Shown piece after piece: positions 53,650 through 63,078 of a DNA stretch of 64,000 nucleotides (position 1 is the first letter of the stretch; the number at the start of each line of letters is the position of its first letter). This stretch comes from Arthrobacter sp. ISL-5. Its GTDB lineage: Bacteria; Actinomycetota; Actinomycetes; Actinomycetales; Micrococcaceae. The stretch lies in assembly GCF_018613835.1 (NCBI RefSeq), contig NZ_JAGGPM010000015.1:1-64000 (forward strand), written 5' to 3'. The notes beneath the pieces are model-generated. The model was not told the origin of the DNA and did not search any database. It was given only the letters and a program-made list of their open reading frames with translations. Both the position numbers and the translations under genes were made by a program.

Positions 53650-53664
53650 TCTCAATATCTGAGA
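53650..53664. promoter_or_regulatory. Operator candidate between IclR gene and leuC
   Basis: TCTCA-ATATC-TGAGA, a 5-bp inverted repeat with a 5-nt spacer. It shares CANTATCTGA with the two sites upstream of ilvD. It lies 14 bp before the IclR start and could repress both directions. Confidence 0.55.
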
Positions 53665-53696
53665 TGCAAATCATTTGGCTGGCGTATTACACGGCT

Positions 53697-53730
53697 CTGC
53701 TGTTTCAGTGGAAGTAACAGTCAACAGCAG
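53697..53730 (+). promoter_or_regulatory. Leader hairpin of leuC
   Basis: CTGCTGTT (53697-53704) and AACAGCAG (53723-53730) form a perfect 8-bp stem just before the ribosome-binding site AAGGGAG (53733-53739). It may influence leuC translation; no leader peptide was found. Confidence 0.5.
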
Positions 53731-53745
53731 TGAAGGGAGATGGCC

Positions 53746-55203
53746 ATGGCGAACACATTGGCCGAGAAAGTCTGGGACGCGCACGTGGTGCGCAAAGGCG
53801 ACGGCGACGGCGCCAACGCCCAGCCGGACCTTCTCTACATCGACCTCCACCTCGTCCACGAGGTAACGTCGCCGCAGGCTTTCGAGGGACTCCGCCTGGC
53901 CGGCCGCAAGCTGCGCCGCCCGGACCTGACCATCGCCACCGAGGACCACAACACTCCGACGCTGGACATCGACAAGCCTATCGCCGATCTCACCAGCCGG
54001 ACGCAGATCCAGACGCTGCGCAACAACTGCCAGGAGTTCGGCGTCCGCCTGCACTCCCTGGGCGACGCCGAGCAGGGCATCGTGCACGTGGTGGGCCCGC
54101 AGCTCGGACTCACCCAGCCGGGCATGACCGTGGTCTGCGGCGATTCACACACCTCCACGCACGGCGCGTTCGGCGCGCTGGCCATGGGCATCGGCACGTC
54201 CGAGGTGGAGCACGTCATGGCCACCCAGACGCTGTCCCTCAAGCCGTTCAAGACCATGGCCATCAACGTCGAGGGCACGCTCCGCCCCGGCGTCACTGCC
54301 AAAGACATCATCCTGGCCGTCATCGCCAAGATCGGCACCGGCGGGGGCCAGGGCTATGTACTGGAGTACCGCGGCTCGGCCATCCGCGCCCTGTCGATGG
54401 AAGCCCGGATGACCATCTGCAACATGTCCATCGAGGCCGGCGCCCGCGCGGGCCTGGTCGCCCCGGACCAGACCACGTACGACTATATGTACGGACGCCC
54501 GCACGCGCCGGAGGGTGCCGAGTGGGATGCCGCCGTCGAGTACTGGAACACCCTTCGCAGCGACGACGACGCCGTCTTTGATGCCCAGGTGGACCTCGAC
54601 GCCAACACGCTGGAGCCGTTCGTCACGTGGGGCACCAACCCGGGCCAGGGCGTCTCGCTCTCCGACAAGGTGCCTTCGCCTAACGACTTCGGCGACGAGA
54701 ACGCCAAGGCCGCCGCCGAGCGCGCCCTGCAGTACATGGGCCTCGAGGCCGGAACGCGGATGAAGGACATCCGGGTGGACACCGTCTTCCTGGGCTCCTG
54801 CACGAACTCCCGCATCGAGGACCTGCGCGCCGCTGCGGACGTCATCCGCGGCCGGCAGAAGGACCCCAAGGTCCGCATGCTGGTGGTGCCGGGATCCGCC
54901 CGCGTCCGCCTTGAGGCGGAGGCCGAGGGCCTGGACCGGGTGTTCAAGGACTTCGGCGCGGAATGGCGGTTCGCCGGATGCTCCATGTGCCTGGGCATGA
55001 ACCCGGACCAGCTGGAGCCGGGGGAGCGCTGCGCCTCGACGTCCAACCGGAACTTCGAAGGGCGCCAGGGCAAAGGCGGGCGCACCCACCTGGTGTCGCC
55101 GGTGGTGGCAGCCGCCACGGCCGTGCGCGGAACGCTCAGCTCGCCGTCGGACCTTGATCCGGCCCCGGAATCCGCAGCCCTCCAGACGACCGACGCAGCC
55201 TAG
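53746..55203 (+). CDS. leuC: 3-Isopropylmalate dehydratase, large subunit
   Basis: 485 residues. Aconitase-type motifs: [45 protein letters not shown], and the [4Fe-4S] cysteines in FLGSCTNSR and GCSMCLGMN. With LeuD it isomerises 2- to 3-isopropylmalate. Of two ATG codons (53740 and 53746) the second has proper spacing (6 nt) from AAGGGAG and gives the family-typical start [13 protein letters not shown]. leuD follows 9 bp downstream. Confidence 0.98.
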   Translation: MANTLAEKVWDAHVVRKGDGDGANAQPDLLYIDLHLVHEVTSPQAFEGLRLAGRKLRRPDLTIATEDHNTPTLDIDKPIADLTSRTQIQTLRNNCQEFGVRLHSLGDAEQGIVHVVGPQLGLTQPGMTVVCGDSHTSTHGAFGALAMGIGTSEVEHVMATQTLSLKPFKTMAINVEGTLRPGVTAKDIILAVIAKIGTGGGQGYVLEYRGSAIRALSMEARMTICNMSIEAGARAGLVAPDQTTYDYMYGRPHAPEGAEWDAAVEYWNTLRSDDDAVFDAQVDLDANTLEPFVTWGTNPGQGVSLSDKVPSPNDFGDENAKAAAERALQYMGLEAGTRMKDIRVDTVFLGSCTNSRIEDLRAAADVIRGRQKDPKVRMLVVPGSARVRLEAEAEGLDRVFKDFGAEWRFAGCSMCLGMNPDQLEPGERCASTSNRNFEGRQGKGGRTHLVSPVVAAATAVRGTLSSPSDLDPAPESAALQTTDAA

Positions 55204-55212
55204 GAAGACTCC

Positions 55213-55815
55213 ATGGAAAAGTTCACCACGCACACCGGAATCGGCGTCCCGCTGCGCCAGAGCAACGTCGACACCGACCAGATCATCCCCGCCGTGTACC
55301 TCAAGCGGATCACCCGCACCGGCTTCGAGGACGCCCTGTTCTCGGCCTGGCGGAAGGACCCTTCCTTCATCCTGAACCAGGCACCGTTCAACGCCGGTTC
55401 CGTTCTGGTGGCCGGGCCGGACTTCGGCACGGGCTCCTCGCGGGAGCACGCCGTCTGGGCGCTCAAGGACTACGGCTTCAAGACCGTGCTCTCGTCCCGT
55501 TTCGCCGACATCTTCCGCGGCAACTCGGGCAAGCAGGGTCTCCTGGCGGCCGAGCTGGCCCAGGACGACATCGAGCTCATCTGGAAGACGCTGGAGAACG
55601 CGCCCGGCACCGAGGTAACGGTTGACCTCGTGTCCAAGACCGTGATCTGCGGCAACGTGGTTGCTCCGTTCGAGATCGACGACTACACCCGCTGGCGCCT
55701 GCTCGAGGGCCTCGACGACATCGGCCTGACCCTCAAGCATGAGGAAGACATCACTGCCTACGAAGCCACCCGGCAATCGTTCAAGCCCAAAACGCTGCCC
55801 GCCCGGCTGTCCTGA
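55213..55815 (+). CDS. leuD: 3-Isopropylmalate dehydratase, small subunit
   Basis: 200 residues, the swivelling domain of the enzyme: [23 protein letters not shown] at the start and [42 protein letters not shown] are diagnostic. It forms a heterodimer with LeuC and shares its transcript. A strong terminator closes the operon at 55835. Confidence 0.98.
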   Translation: MEKFTTHTGIGVPLRQSNVDTDQIIPAVYLKRITRTGFEDALFSAWRKDPSFILNQAPFNAGSVLVAGPDFGTGSSREHAVWALKDYGFKTVLSSRFADIFRGNSGKQGLLAAELAQDDIELIWKTLENAPGTEVTVDLVSKTVICGNVVAPFEIDDYTRWRLLEGLDDIGLTLKHEEDITAYEATRQSFKPKTLPARLS

Positions 55816-55834
55816 CCGCAGAGTTCCATCAGTA

Positions 55835-55867
55835 GGCCCGCCGCAGCGACCTGCGGCGGGCCTTTTT
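55835..55867 (+). terminator. Terminator of leuCD
   Basis: A perfect 12-bp stem (55835-55846 with 55851-55862) with a CGAC loop and TTTTT following. Confidence 0.95.
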
Positions 55868-55923
55868 GCTGCACCGGAAATCCGCTCCAGGCTGCTGCCG
55901 GGCCGCGCCCGGAGCGCCCGTAT

Positions 55924-55952
55924 TTCGGTTCGGTAACGCAAGCTCATATGCT
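55924..55952 (+). promoter_or_regulatory. Candidate promoter of the murA cluster
   Basis: TTCGGT (55924-55929), 17 bp, TATGCT (55947-55952), giving a leader of about 48 nt before murA. Confidence 0.4.
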
Positions 55953-56006
55953 TAGCTGGAGCCTTTGTAAGGATTTGGGGGCGAGAAGTCGTGAGGAAAC
56001 CGGTAA

Positions 56007-57332
56007 ATGAGTAGTGTTCTGACAATCCGCGGAGGCGTCCCGCTAACTGGCCGTGTCAGCGTCCGTGGTGCCAAGAACCTTGTGCCCAAGGCCATGGTCG
56101 CCGCGCTGCTGGGCAACGAGCCCTCTGTGCTCCGGAACGTTCCGGAAATCAAGGACGTCGAGGTTGTCACCAGCCTGCTTCAGCTCCACGGGGTGACCGT
56201 GGTGAAGGATCCCGTGACCGGCGATCTCACCCTGGACCCGAAGGACGCCAAGACGGCGCCGAGCACGGCGATTGATGCCCACGCCGGTGACTCGCGCATC
56301 CCGATCCTGCTGTGCGGACCCCTGATCCACGCCATCGGCGAAGCGTTCATTCCGGATCTAGGCGGCTGCAAAATCGGCGACCGCCCCATCGACTACCACC
56401 TGAACGTGCTCCGCCAGTTCGGCGCCGTCGTGGAAAAGCGGCCGGGCGGTATCCACATCTCGGCCCCGCGCGGCCTGCACGGCGCGAAGATCTCCCTTCC
56501 GTACCCGTCTGTGGGTGCAACGGAACAGGTCCTGCTCAGTGCAACACGCGCCGAGGGCATCACCGAGCTCTCGGGAGCGGCCACCGAACCCGAGATCGTC
56601 GACCTCATCGCCGTGCTGCAGAAAATGGGCGCCATCATCAGCGTCCAGACGGACCGCACCATCCGCATCGAGGGCGTCCGCGACCTCGGCGGCTACAACC
56701 ACCGTGCGCTCTCGGACCGCAACGAATCGGCGTCGTGGGCTTCCGCTGCCCTGGTGACCCGCGGTGACATCTTCGTCGAAGGCGCTTCCCAGCGGGACAT
56801 GATGACCTTCCTGAACACCTTCCGCAAGGTGGGCGGCGGCATGGACATCGGCGACGACGGCATCCGCTTCTACCACCGCGGCGGCAAGCTTTCGCCGCTG
56901 GTGCTTGAAACCGACGTCCACCCCGGCTTCATGACCGACTGGCAGCAGCCGCTGGTCGTCGCACTGACGCAGGCCGAGGGCGTGTCCATCGTTCACGAGA
57001 CCGTGTACGAGAACCGCTTCGGCTTCACGGACGCCCTCATCCGCATGGGCGCTAGCATCCAGGTCCACCGCGAGTGCCTCGGCAGCGTGCCGTGCCGCTT
57101 CGGGCAGCGGAACTTCCTGCACTCGGCGGTCATTTCCGGCCCGACGCAGCTCAAGGGCACGGACATCGATGTTCCGGACCTGCGCGGCGGCTTCAGCCAC
57201 CTAATTGCCGCCCTGGCGGCCACCGGCACCTCGCGGGTGACGGGGATCGACATCATCAACCGCGGCTATGAGCGGTTCACCGAAAAGCTGGCAGGGCTCG
57301 GCGCCGACTTCGACATCACGTCGGCGAAGTAA
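56007..57332 (+). CDS. murA: UDP-N-acetylglucosamine 1-carboxyvinyltransferase
   Basis: 441 residues of the EPT fold. N-terminal GGVPLTGRVSVRGAKNLVPKAMVAALL gives the UDP-GlcNAc/PEP site, and HPGFMTDWQQPLVVALTQAEGVS and FGFTDALIRMGA are also conserved. The fosfomycin-target loop region (residues about 110-130, GPLIHAIGEAFIPDLGGCKIGDRPID) has Asp rather than the usual Cys at the loop; GGCKIG supplies a Cys a little further on. It commits UDP-GlcNAc to peptidoglycan. A GAGGAAA site precedes the ATG. Confidence 0.96.
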   Translation: MSSVLTIRGGVPLTGRVSVRGAKNLVPKAMVAALLGNEPSVLRNVPEIKDVEVVTSLLQLHGVTVVKDPVTGDLTLDPKDAKTAPSTAIDAHAGDSRIPILLCGPLIHAIGEAFIPDLGGCKIGDRPIDYHLNVLRQFGAVVEKRPGGIHISAPRGLHGAKISLPYPSVGATEQVLLSATRAEGITELSGAATEPEIVDLIAVLQKMGAIISVQTDRTIRIEGVRDLGGYNHRALSDRNESASWASAALVTRGDIFVEGASQRDMMTFLNTFRKVGGGMDIGDDGIRFYHRGGKLSPLVLETDVHPGFMTDWQQPLVVALTQAEGVSIVHETVYENRFGFTDALIRMGASIQVHRECLGSVPCRFGQRNFLHSAVISGPTQLKGTDIDVPDLRGGFSHLIAALAATGTSRVTGIDIINRGYERFTEKLAGLGADFDITSAK

Positions 57333-57343
57333 GCGGTGCCCCT

Positions 57344-58090
57344 GTGAAGGAATCGGCCAAGAGCCACATCACATTCGTGATCATTGCCGGCATTGCCCGG
57401 CCCCTGCTGAACCTGATGATGAACAAGAAGTGGGAAGGCACCGAAAAACTTCCCGCCGGCGGATTCATCGCCGCGCCCAACCACTGCACCGAGATTGATC
57501 CGCTGGTGGTCGGACACATGCTGTACAACCAGAAGCGTGCCCCGCACTTCCTGGCTAAGGCCGGCCTTTTCAAGGTGCCCGTGCTGGGCAACCTGCTCCA
57601 CGCCGTCAAGCAGATCCCAGTGGAACGCTCGACGGCGGGTGCGAACCGCTCGCTGCAGCTCGCCCAGGAGATCGTGGCCGAGGGCGGCGCCATTGTCATC
57701 TACCCGGAGGGCACGCTGACACGGGATCCGGGCCTCTGGCCCATGAAGGGCCACACCGGCGCCGCCCGGCTGGCGCTGGAAGGCGGGATCCCGGTGGTGC
57801 CCATGGCCCACTGGGGTGCCCACGAAGTCTTCCCCCGGTATGCCAAGAGGTTTCACTTGTTTCCGAGGAAAACGTCCCGGATTCTGATCGGCGGTCCCGT
57901 GGATCTGTCCCGCTTCGAGGGCCGTCCCCTGGACAAGGCCACCCTCATGGAGGCCACCGAAGTGATCATGGCCGCCGTCACGGGCCTGCTGGCCGAACTC
58001 CGCGGAGAGCAGCCCCCGGCCCAGCGCTGGGACCCGGCGGCGCATAAACAGACGAAGCACGGCCGCGATGTTGAGCGGGGCGGGAAGTGA
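57344..58090 (+). CDS. Lysophospholipid acyltransferase (PlsC-like)
   Basis: 248 residues. The HX4D acyltransferase motif is NHCTEID (His47, Asp52), and IYPEGTLT and a Gly/Pro block III follow. One hydrophobic stretch at 8-25 would associate it with the membrane. It probably acylates 1-acyl-glycerol-3-phosphate to phosphatidate. GTG start at 57344; it overlaps gpsA by GTGA, a meaningful pairing because gpsA supplies glycerol-3-phosphate. Confidence 0.92.
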   Translation: MKESAKSHITFVIIAGIARPLLNLMMNKKWEGTEKLPAGGFIAAPNHCTEIDPLVVGHMLYNQKRAPHFLAKAGLFKVPVLGNLLHAVKQIPVERSTAGANRSLQLAQEIVAEGGAIVIYPEGTLTRDPGLWPMKGHTGAARLALEGGIPVVPMAHWGAHEVFPRYAKRFHLFPRKTSRILIGGPVDLSRFEGRPLDKATLMEATEVIMAAVTGLLAELRGEQPPAQRWDPAAHKQTKHGRDVERGGK

Positions 58091-59139
58091 CGCCAGTGCA
58101 GGGCCGGCCCGGCTCAGCGGTGTCCGTGGCGGTGCTCGGCGCCGGTTCATGGGGTACCACTTTCGCCAAGATCCTGGCCGACGCCGCCACGGCCTCCGGC
58201 GTCGAACGCCGCATCAGGCTCTGGGGCCGGCGGGCTGAAGTTGTGGAGCAAATCAACCTGCACCACCGCAACCCCCAGTACCTGGCCGACGTCGAACTTC
58301 CGCCGAGCATCACCGCGTCCACCGACGTCGCTGAGGTGCTGACCGGAGCAGACCTGGTGGTCCTCGCAGTTCCGGCGCAGTCGCTGCGCCTGCAGCTGCG
58401 GGATTGGAAGCCGCTCCTGGAGCCCGACGCCCTGGTGGTGTCGCTCATGAAGGGCCTCGAGCTCAACACCGACGCCCGCATGAGCGAGGTGATCTGCGAG
58501 GAACTGGACATCCCCGCCAGCCGCATTGCCGTGGTGTCCGGCCCCAACCTGGCCATGGAAATCGCCCGCGAAGAGCCCACCGCTTCGGTTGTGGCCTGTC
58601 CCAACTCCGCGGTGGCCGGCTGGATCGCACGGAGCTGCACGGCCCCGTATTTCCGCCCCTACACCACCACCGACATCGTGGGCGTTGAAATCGGCGGGAT
58701 CGTCAAGAACGTCATTGCCCTGGCCGTCGGAATCTGCGAGGGAAAGCAGATGGGCGACAACACCAAAGCGTCGGTGATCACGAGGGGACTGGCCGAGACC
58801 TCGCGTCTGGCCCTCGCGCTGGGCGGCTCAGCCCAAACCATGGCTGGCCTCGCCGGGCTGGGGGACCTCGTGGCCACGTGCTCGTCGCCGCTGTCCCGTA
58901 ACCACACCGCGGGCCGCCTGCTCGGCCAGGGCCTCACCCTGGACGAAGTGGCCGAAAAAATGACACAGACGGCCGAAGGCATCAAGTCAGGGCAGGCAGT
59001 TCACGAACTTGCCGGTAAGCTCGGCGTCGAGATGCCCATCACGGCGGCCGTCGTCGCCGTGCTGGCCGGAAAATTGTCCGTTGACCAACTGGGGCCGCTG
59101 CTGCTGGCCCGGGAACTTAAATCCGAAGGCGATTACTGA
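58087..59139 (+). CDS. gpsA: NAD(P)H-dependent glycerol-3-phosphate dehydrogenase
   Basis: 350 residues. The Rossmann motif VAVLGAGSWGTTFAKIL, VVSLMKGLE, SGPNLAMEIAREEPTASVVA, the catalytic-Lys region GGIVKNVIALAVGICEG and GLAGLGDLVATCSSPLSRN are classical. It reduces dihydroxyacetone phosphate to sn-glycerol-3-phosphate for phospholipid synthesis. The GTG start overlaps the acyltransferase stop; ddl follows after 2 bp. Confidence 0.97.
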   Translation: MTPVQGRPGSAVSVAVLGAGSWGTTFAKILADAATASGVERRIRLWGRRAEVVEQINLHHRNPQYLADVELPPSITASTDVAEVLTGADLVVLAVPAQSLRLQLRDWKPLLEPDALVVSLMKGLELNTDARMSEVICEELDIPASRIAVVSGPNLAMEIAREEPTASVVACPNSAVAGWIARSCTAPYFRPYTTTDIVGVEIGGIVKNVIALAVGICEGKQMGDNTKASVITRGLAETSRLALALGGSAQTMAGLAGLGDLVATCSSPLSRNHTAGRLLGQGLTLDEVAEKMTQTAEGIKSGQAVHELAGKLGVEMPITAAVVAVLAGKLSVDQLGPLLLARELKSEGDY

Positions 59140-59141
59140 CA

Positions 59142-60302
59142 GTGTCGGAAGAAAACTTGACCGCAGCGGACAAGCAAACCCAGAGCAAGACAAACCAGAG
59201 CAAACCCCGAGTCGCTGTCCTCTTCGGCGGGCGTTCGAGCGAGCACGCGGTCAGCTGCGTCACCGCGGCCGGCGTGCTGGGCGCCATCGACCGGAACAAA
59301 TACGAGGTGATTCCCATCGGGATCGCCAAGTCCGGCCAGTGGGTCCTCGCGGCCGGGGACACCGGGCAATGGTCGCTGTCCTCATCCTTGCTGCCTGAAG
59401 TTGCGCCGTCGAACCAGACGGTGACCTTGGCGGAGATCGGCGGGGAACACCAGCTGATCGTGGCGTCCCCCAACGAGGTGCCGCAGGAACTGGGCACCGT
59501 TGACGTCGTCTTCCCGCTGCTGCACGGCCCGTTCGGCGAGGACGGGACCATCCAGGGCCTCCTGGAACTGTCCGATACCCGCTACGTGGGTGCCGGGGTC
59601 CTGGCGTCGGCCGTGGGCATGGACAAGCACTTCATGAAGGTGGTCTTCGAGGCTGCGGGACTGCGGGTGGGGCCGTACATTGCGGTTACGGACCGGCAGT
59701 GGCGCAACGATCCCGAGTCTGTGCGCAAGCGCGTGGATCTGCTCGGGTTCCCGGTGTTCGTCAAGCCTGCGCGCGCGGGATCGTCGATGGGCATCTCCAA
59801 GGTGGACTCGCTCGAGGACCTCGACGCCGCGATCGAAGCTGCCAGGGAACACGATCCCAAGCTCGTGATCGAGGCCGGGATCGTGGGCCGGGAGATCGAG
59901 TGCGCGGTGCTGGAAGGCCGCGGCTCGGACGCGCCGCGGACGTCACTGCCGGGCGAAATCTCCGTGGCCGGCGGCGAGCACGAATTCTACGACTTCAACG
60001 CCAAATACGTGGATGACGCAGCCGCGCTCAGCTGCCCTGCGGACATGCCGGACGAAGCGATTGCCAGGGTCCGCGAGCTCGCCGCGGTGGCGTTCGACGC
60101 CGTCGGAGCCGAGGGCCTGAGCCGGGTGGACTTCTTCTACACGGCCGACGGCGCTCTCATCATTAATGAGATCAACACGATGCCCGGGTTCACGCCGAAG
60201 AGCATGTACCCGCAGATGTGGGCGGCGTCAGGGCTGAGCTACGCGGAACTGATCGACGAACTGATCCACCTGGCCCTGAACCGAAAGACCGGCCTCCGCT
60301 AG
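59142..60302 (+). CDS. ddl: D-alanine-D-alanine ligase
   Basis: 386 residues. An N-terminal pre-ATP-grasp domain (RVAVLFGGRSSEHAVSCVTAAGVLGAID) and the ATP-grasp domain (FPVFVKPARAGSSMGISKV, EIECAVLEG, DFFYTADGALIINEINTMPGFT) are complete. It joins two D-Ala for the peptidoglycan stem. It carries about 23 extra polar residues at the N-terminus. It starts 2 bp after gpsA (GTG). Confidence 0.97.
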   Translation: MSEENLTAADKQTQSKTNQSKPRVAVLFGGRSSEHAVSCVTAAGVLGAIDRNKYEVIPIGIAKSGQWVLAAGDTGQWSLSSSLLPEVAPSNQTVTLAEIGGEHQLIVASPNEVPQELGTVDVVFPLLHGPFGEDGTIQGLLELSDTRYVGAGVLASAVGMDKHFMKVVFEAAGLRVGPYIAVTDRQWRNDPESVRKRVDLLGFPVFVKPARAGSSMGISKVDSLEDLDAAIEAAREHDPKLVIEAGIVGREIECAVLEGRGSDAPRTSLPGEISVAGGEHEFYDFNAKYVDDAAALSCPADMPDEAIARVRELAAVAFDAVGAEGLSRVDFFYTADGALIINEINTMPGFTPKSMYPQMWAASGLSYAELIDELIHLALNRKTGLR

Positions 60303-60328
60303 AAGTTCTCGCTGGTCGGGCCTGGTTC

Positions 60329-60350
60329 GCTGGTCGAGCTTGTCGAGACC
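60329..60350. repeat. Short dispersed-type repeat GCTGGTCGAGCTTG...
   Basis: The 22-mer ending in TGTCGAGACC is an imperfect palindrome of a kind I recognise as dispersed in many actinobacterial genomes. A partial relative (GCTGGTCGGGCC) precedes it at 60311. It fills the gap between the convergent ddl and DUF3515 genes and its last base is the first base of the latter's stop codon on the complement. Confidence 0.55.
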
Positions 60351-60853
60351 TACTTGCTCGATGGCAGGTTCTGGAGATCTTCCTGGCCGACGCAGTTGCG
60401 GCTTGCCTTGATCTTGGCTGCCGCAGCGGAAAGGTCGGCCAACACCGTGGCCGAGCTGATCTCGTTCGGATCCATCAGGATCTCGGTGGCGGGCTCCCGG
60501 CCGAACGTGGTCAGTGTCCAGACCGGATTGCCCTCTTTGATGACCCAGTCCACATCGTTGACGCTGACGCACCGGTCCGTCGTGGGCCCGGGAACGTTGA
60601 CGCCGCAGCGCAGGATCACCCGGGAGGGATCGCCCCATGCGGCGGTTGCCTGGCTGTTGGTCTTGCGCAGGCCGGCATCGCCAATGGCGTCCGGCAGCGC
60701 CACCATCATGGGGGCGCACGCGGGGTTCGCGGCGTCCGCGGCGGGAGGAACGTCGACGGCGGGGGAACAGCCGCCCAGCGCCAGTCCCGTGACGGCCACA
60801 GCGGCCGCTATCTTCAGCCGTCGGACGGGGTTGAGGGTGCGGAGGCGGTGCAT
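60350..60853 (-). CDS. DUF3515 lipoprotein
   Basis: 167 residues: a lipoprotein signal with lipobox LGGC (Cys29), then a small secreted domain with four further Cys (NPACAPMM, ILRCGV, DRCVSV and NCVG), consistent with two disulfides. VNDVDWVIKEGNPVWTLTTFGREPA is a DUF3515 hallmark. The family typically sits between ddl and thiL in actinobacteria, as here, but in opposite orientation; its role is unknown. TAGGCT is 6 nt before the ATG. Confidence 0.9.
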   Translation of the reverse strand: MHRLRTLNPVRRLKIAAAVAVTGLALGGCSPAVDVPPAADAANPACAPMMVALPDAIGDAGLRKTNSQATAAWGDPSRVILRCGVNVPGPTTDRCVSVNDVDWVIKEGNPVWTLTTFGREPATEILMDPNEISSATVLADLSAAAAKIKASRNCVGQEDLQNLPSSK

Positions 60854-60956
60854 ACATTAAGCCTATCGCCCCGTCAGCAGGGGATCTGACACGCAGAAAA
60901 GCCGGCCGAAACGCTGTCAGGGAAACAATGTCGGTCCGTGGCGGTAGCGTAGTGGC

Positions 60957-61982
60957 GTGCCCCAAACACCACTGACTGTCGCCGAACTGTCCGAAGCCGA
61001 GCTTCTGGTCCGGATCTTCCCGCGCCTGGAACTCGGCGCCCTGCACAGCGCCGCTGTGCTCCTTGGGCCCGGTGATGACGCCGCCATCGTTGCAGTCCCT
61101 GACGGCCGGACAGTCATCAGCATCGACACCCAGGTGCAGGACCAGGATTTCCGGCTTCAGTGGAATAACGGTTACCGCACCACCGGCTATGACGTGGGCT
61201 GGAAGGCGGCAGCCCAGAACCTCAGCGACATCAATGCCATGGGCGCGTCCGCAACCTCCATGGTGGTCAGCCTGACCATGCCCGCCGAGACCCCTGTGGA
61301 CTGGGTCGAGGACCTGGCGGACGGACTCGCCGCTGCCATCGGCAAGCTCGGTGCGGGGGCATGCTCCGTGGCAGGAGGCGATCTTGGCCGGGGCCGCGAA
61401 CTGTCCGTCACCGTCGCAGTCCTGGGCACGCTGAGCGGCGGGCAGCCGGTGCTGAGGTCCGGGGCGCGGGCCGGAGACACCCTGGCCATCGCGGGCCGGG
61501 CGGGCTCGGCCGCGGCAGGCCTGGCCCTGCTGGAGTCGGAGTATCCGGTGGGTTCCCTGACGCCGGAACTGCGCTCGCTCCTGGACCTTCAGTGCCGTCC
61601 CGAGCCGCCGCTGGAGGCTGGCCCCCTTGCCCGGACATCCGGCGCCACTGCCATGATGGACATCTCCGACGGACTCGTGCGGGACGGCACCAGGCTCGCC
61701 TTGGCGAGCAACGTCGTGCTGGACCTTGACCCCCGGGCGCTGAGGCTGCTGGCCGCCCCGCTGCAGCCGGCTGCCGGAATCCTGAACGCGGACCCGCTGG
61801 CGTGGGTGCTTGGCGGCGGTGAGGACCATGGCCTGCTCGCCACTTTCCCTCCCGGCGTTCAGCTGCCCCCGGGCTTCGCTGGGATAGGCTCAGTACAGGC
61901 CTGCGGTTCAGATGAAGCGGCAGGCGTGACAATCGCGGGCCGGCCCGCTGACTCCGTGGGATGGGATCACTTTGCAGATTAA
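60957..61982 (+). CDS. thiL: Thiamine-monophosphate kinase
   Basis: 341 residues. It has ATP- and Mg-binding motifs of the PurM/ThiL fold: LLGPGDDAAIVAVPDGRTVISIDTQVQDQDF, VGWKAAAQNLSDINAMGA, GGDLGRGRELSVTVAVLG and MDISDGLVRDG, ending with GGGEDHGLLATFP. It phosphorylates thiamine phosphate to thiamine diphosphate, the cofactor used by IlvB among others. Start GTG 60957; TAGCGT is 6 nt upstream, suggesting a leaderless mRNA. It overlaps the DAK2 gene by 11 bp. Confidence 0.95.
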   Translation: MPQTPLTVAELSEAELLVRIFPRLELGALHSAAVLLGPGDDAAIVAVPDGRTVISIDTQVQDQDFRLQWNNGYRTTGYDVGWKAAAQNLSDINAMGASATSMVVSLTMPAETPVDWVEDLADGLAAAIGKLGAGACSVAGGDLGRGRELSVTVAVLGTLSGGQPVLRSGARAGDTLAIAGRAGSAAAGLALLESEYPVGSLTPELRSLLDLQCRPEPPLEAGPLARTSGATAMMDISDGLVRDGTRLALASNVVLDLDPRALRLLAAPLQPAAGILNADPLAWVLGGGEDHGLLATFPPGVQLPPGFAGIGSVQACGSDEAAGVTIAGRPADSVGWDHFAD

Positions 61983-63078
61983 GATTGCCGCGAATGCGCA
62001 AGCGATGAAGCGGTGGTTGGGCAAGGCCGAGACCGCCCTGGGCAACCACAGCGACCGCCTCAATGCGATCAATATCTTCCCGGTCGCCGACGGCGACACC
62101 GGCACCAACCTCTACCTCACGGTGAGGGCGGCCGCACGTTCTCTGCAGGACGTCGCGCCGGTCCCCGCGCCGGTCCGGGTCCCCGCCCAGAACCCGGCCC
62201 AGGCCCAGAACCCCGCCCGGACACCTGACCTGCGCCAGGCCGCGGACCCGTCGCAGAATGACGTCGGCGCCATCCTGGCCAAGGCCGGACAGGCCGCCAT
62301 GGAACAGGCCAGGGGAAACTCGGGAACCCTGTTCTCCGTGTTCCTGTGTGCGGCTGCCGAACCGTTGTCCGGGCACACCAGGCTCACGTCAACCACTCTC
62401 GCCGCCGCGCTCAACCGGGCACAGATCCGGGCCTGGTCGGCGCTCAGCGATCCCGTTCCCGGCACCATGCTCTCGGTGATGGAGGCGGCGGCGAGGGCTG
62501 CTGCCGCCGTCGACGCCGGCCAGAACGGTAATGACAGCAACTACGCGCTGGGGCTGGCCTTGGACGCCGCGGTCGAAGCAGCGCTTGAGGCCGTGATCCG
62601 CACGGAAGGGCAGCTCGATGCCCTGCAGGCCGCACACGTCGTGGACGCCGGCGGCGTGGGCATGCTGCTGATCCTCGACTGCCTGCGGTCCGCGGTGCTG
62701 GGTGTAGAGCTCCAGAGCGAACTCTTGGACGGCCTGCACGGTTACGATCTGCAGGATCCCCATATCCACGCCGACATGCCGGACGACGACGGCGTGGAGG
62801 TCATGTGCACCATCAGCCTGTCGCCGCTGGACGCCGCCACCCTCAGGCAGCGCCTTGATGAACTCGGTGATTCCGTGATCATGAGCCAGGTGGGCCCCTC
62901 CCCGGACGCGGACGGCCGGTACCGCTGGCGCGTCCACGTCCATGTCCTGGATTCGGGACCGGCGCTGGAAACGATCAGTTCACTCGGAGAACCGGCGGAC
63001 GTGTCGGTCAGCGAGCTGGCGCTTCCGCGCGACCCCAATCCGGTGGAGGCTGATGCCGGGAGCCGCGAGGGACGATGA
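61972..63078 (+). CDS. DAK2-domain protein (FakA-like)
   Basis: 368 residues. NAQAMKRWLGKAETALGNHSDRLNAINIFPVADGDTGTNLYLTV is the DAK2 nucleotide-binding start, and the domain runs to about residue 245 with ARGNSGTLFS and VDAGGVGMLLILDCL. The later part is a shorter DegV-associated-type region. Full FakA fatty-acid kinases are about 550 residues, so this is a short actinobacterial version whose substrate is uncertain. The TTG start overlaps thiL. It has a Pro/Ala/Gln insertion near residues 60-85. Its stop overlaps recG (ATGA). Confidence 0.85.
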   Translation: MQIKIAANAQAMKRWLGKAETALGNHSDRLNAINIFPVADGDTGTNLYLTVRAAARSLQDVAPVPAPVRVPAQNPAQAQNPARTPDLRQAADPSQNDVGAILAKAGQAAMEQARGNSGTLFSVFLCAAAEPLSGHTRLTSTTLAAALNRAQIRAWSALSDPVPGTMLSVMEAAARAAAAVDAGQNGNDSNYALGLALDAAVEAALEAVIRTEGQLDALQAAHVVDAGGVGMLLILDCLRSAVLGVELQSELLDGLHGYDLQDPHIHADMPDDDGVEVMCTISLSPLDAATLRQRLDELGDSVIMSQVGPSPDADGRYRWRVHVHVLDSGPALETISSLGEPADVSVSELALPRDPNPVEADAGSREGR

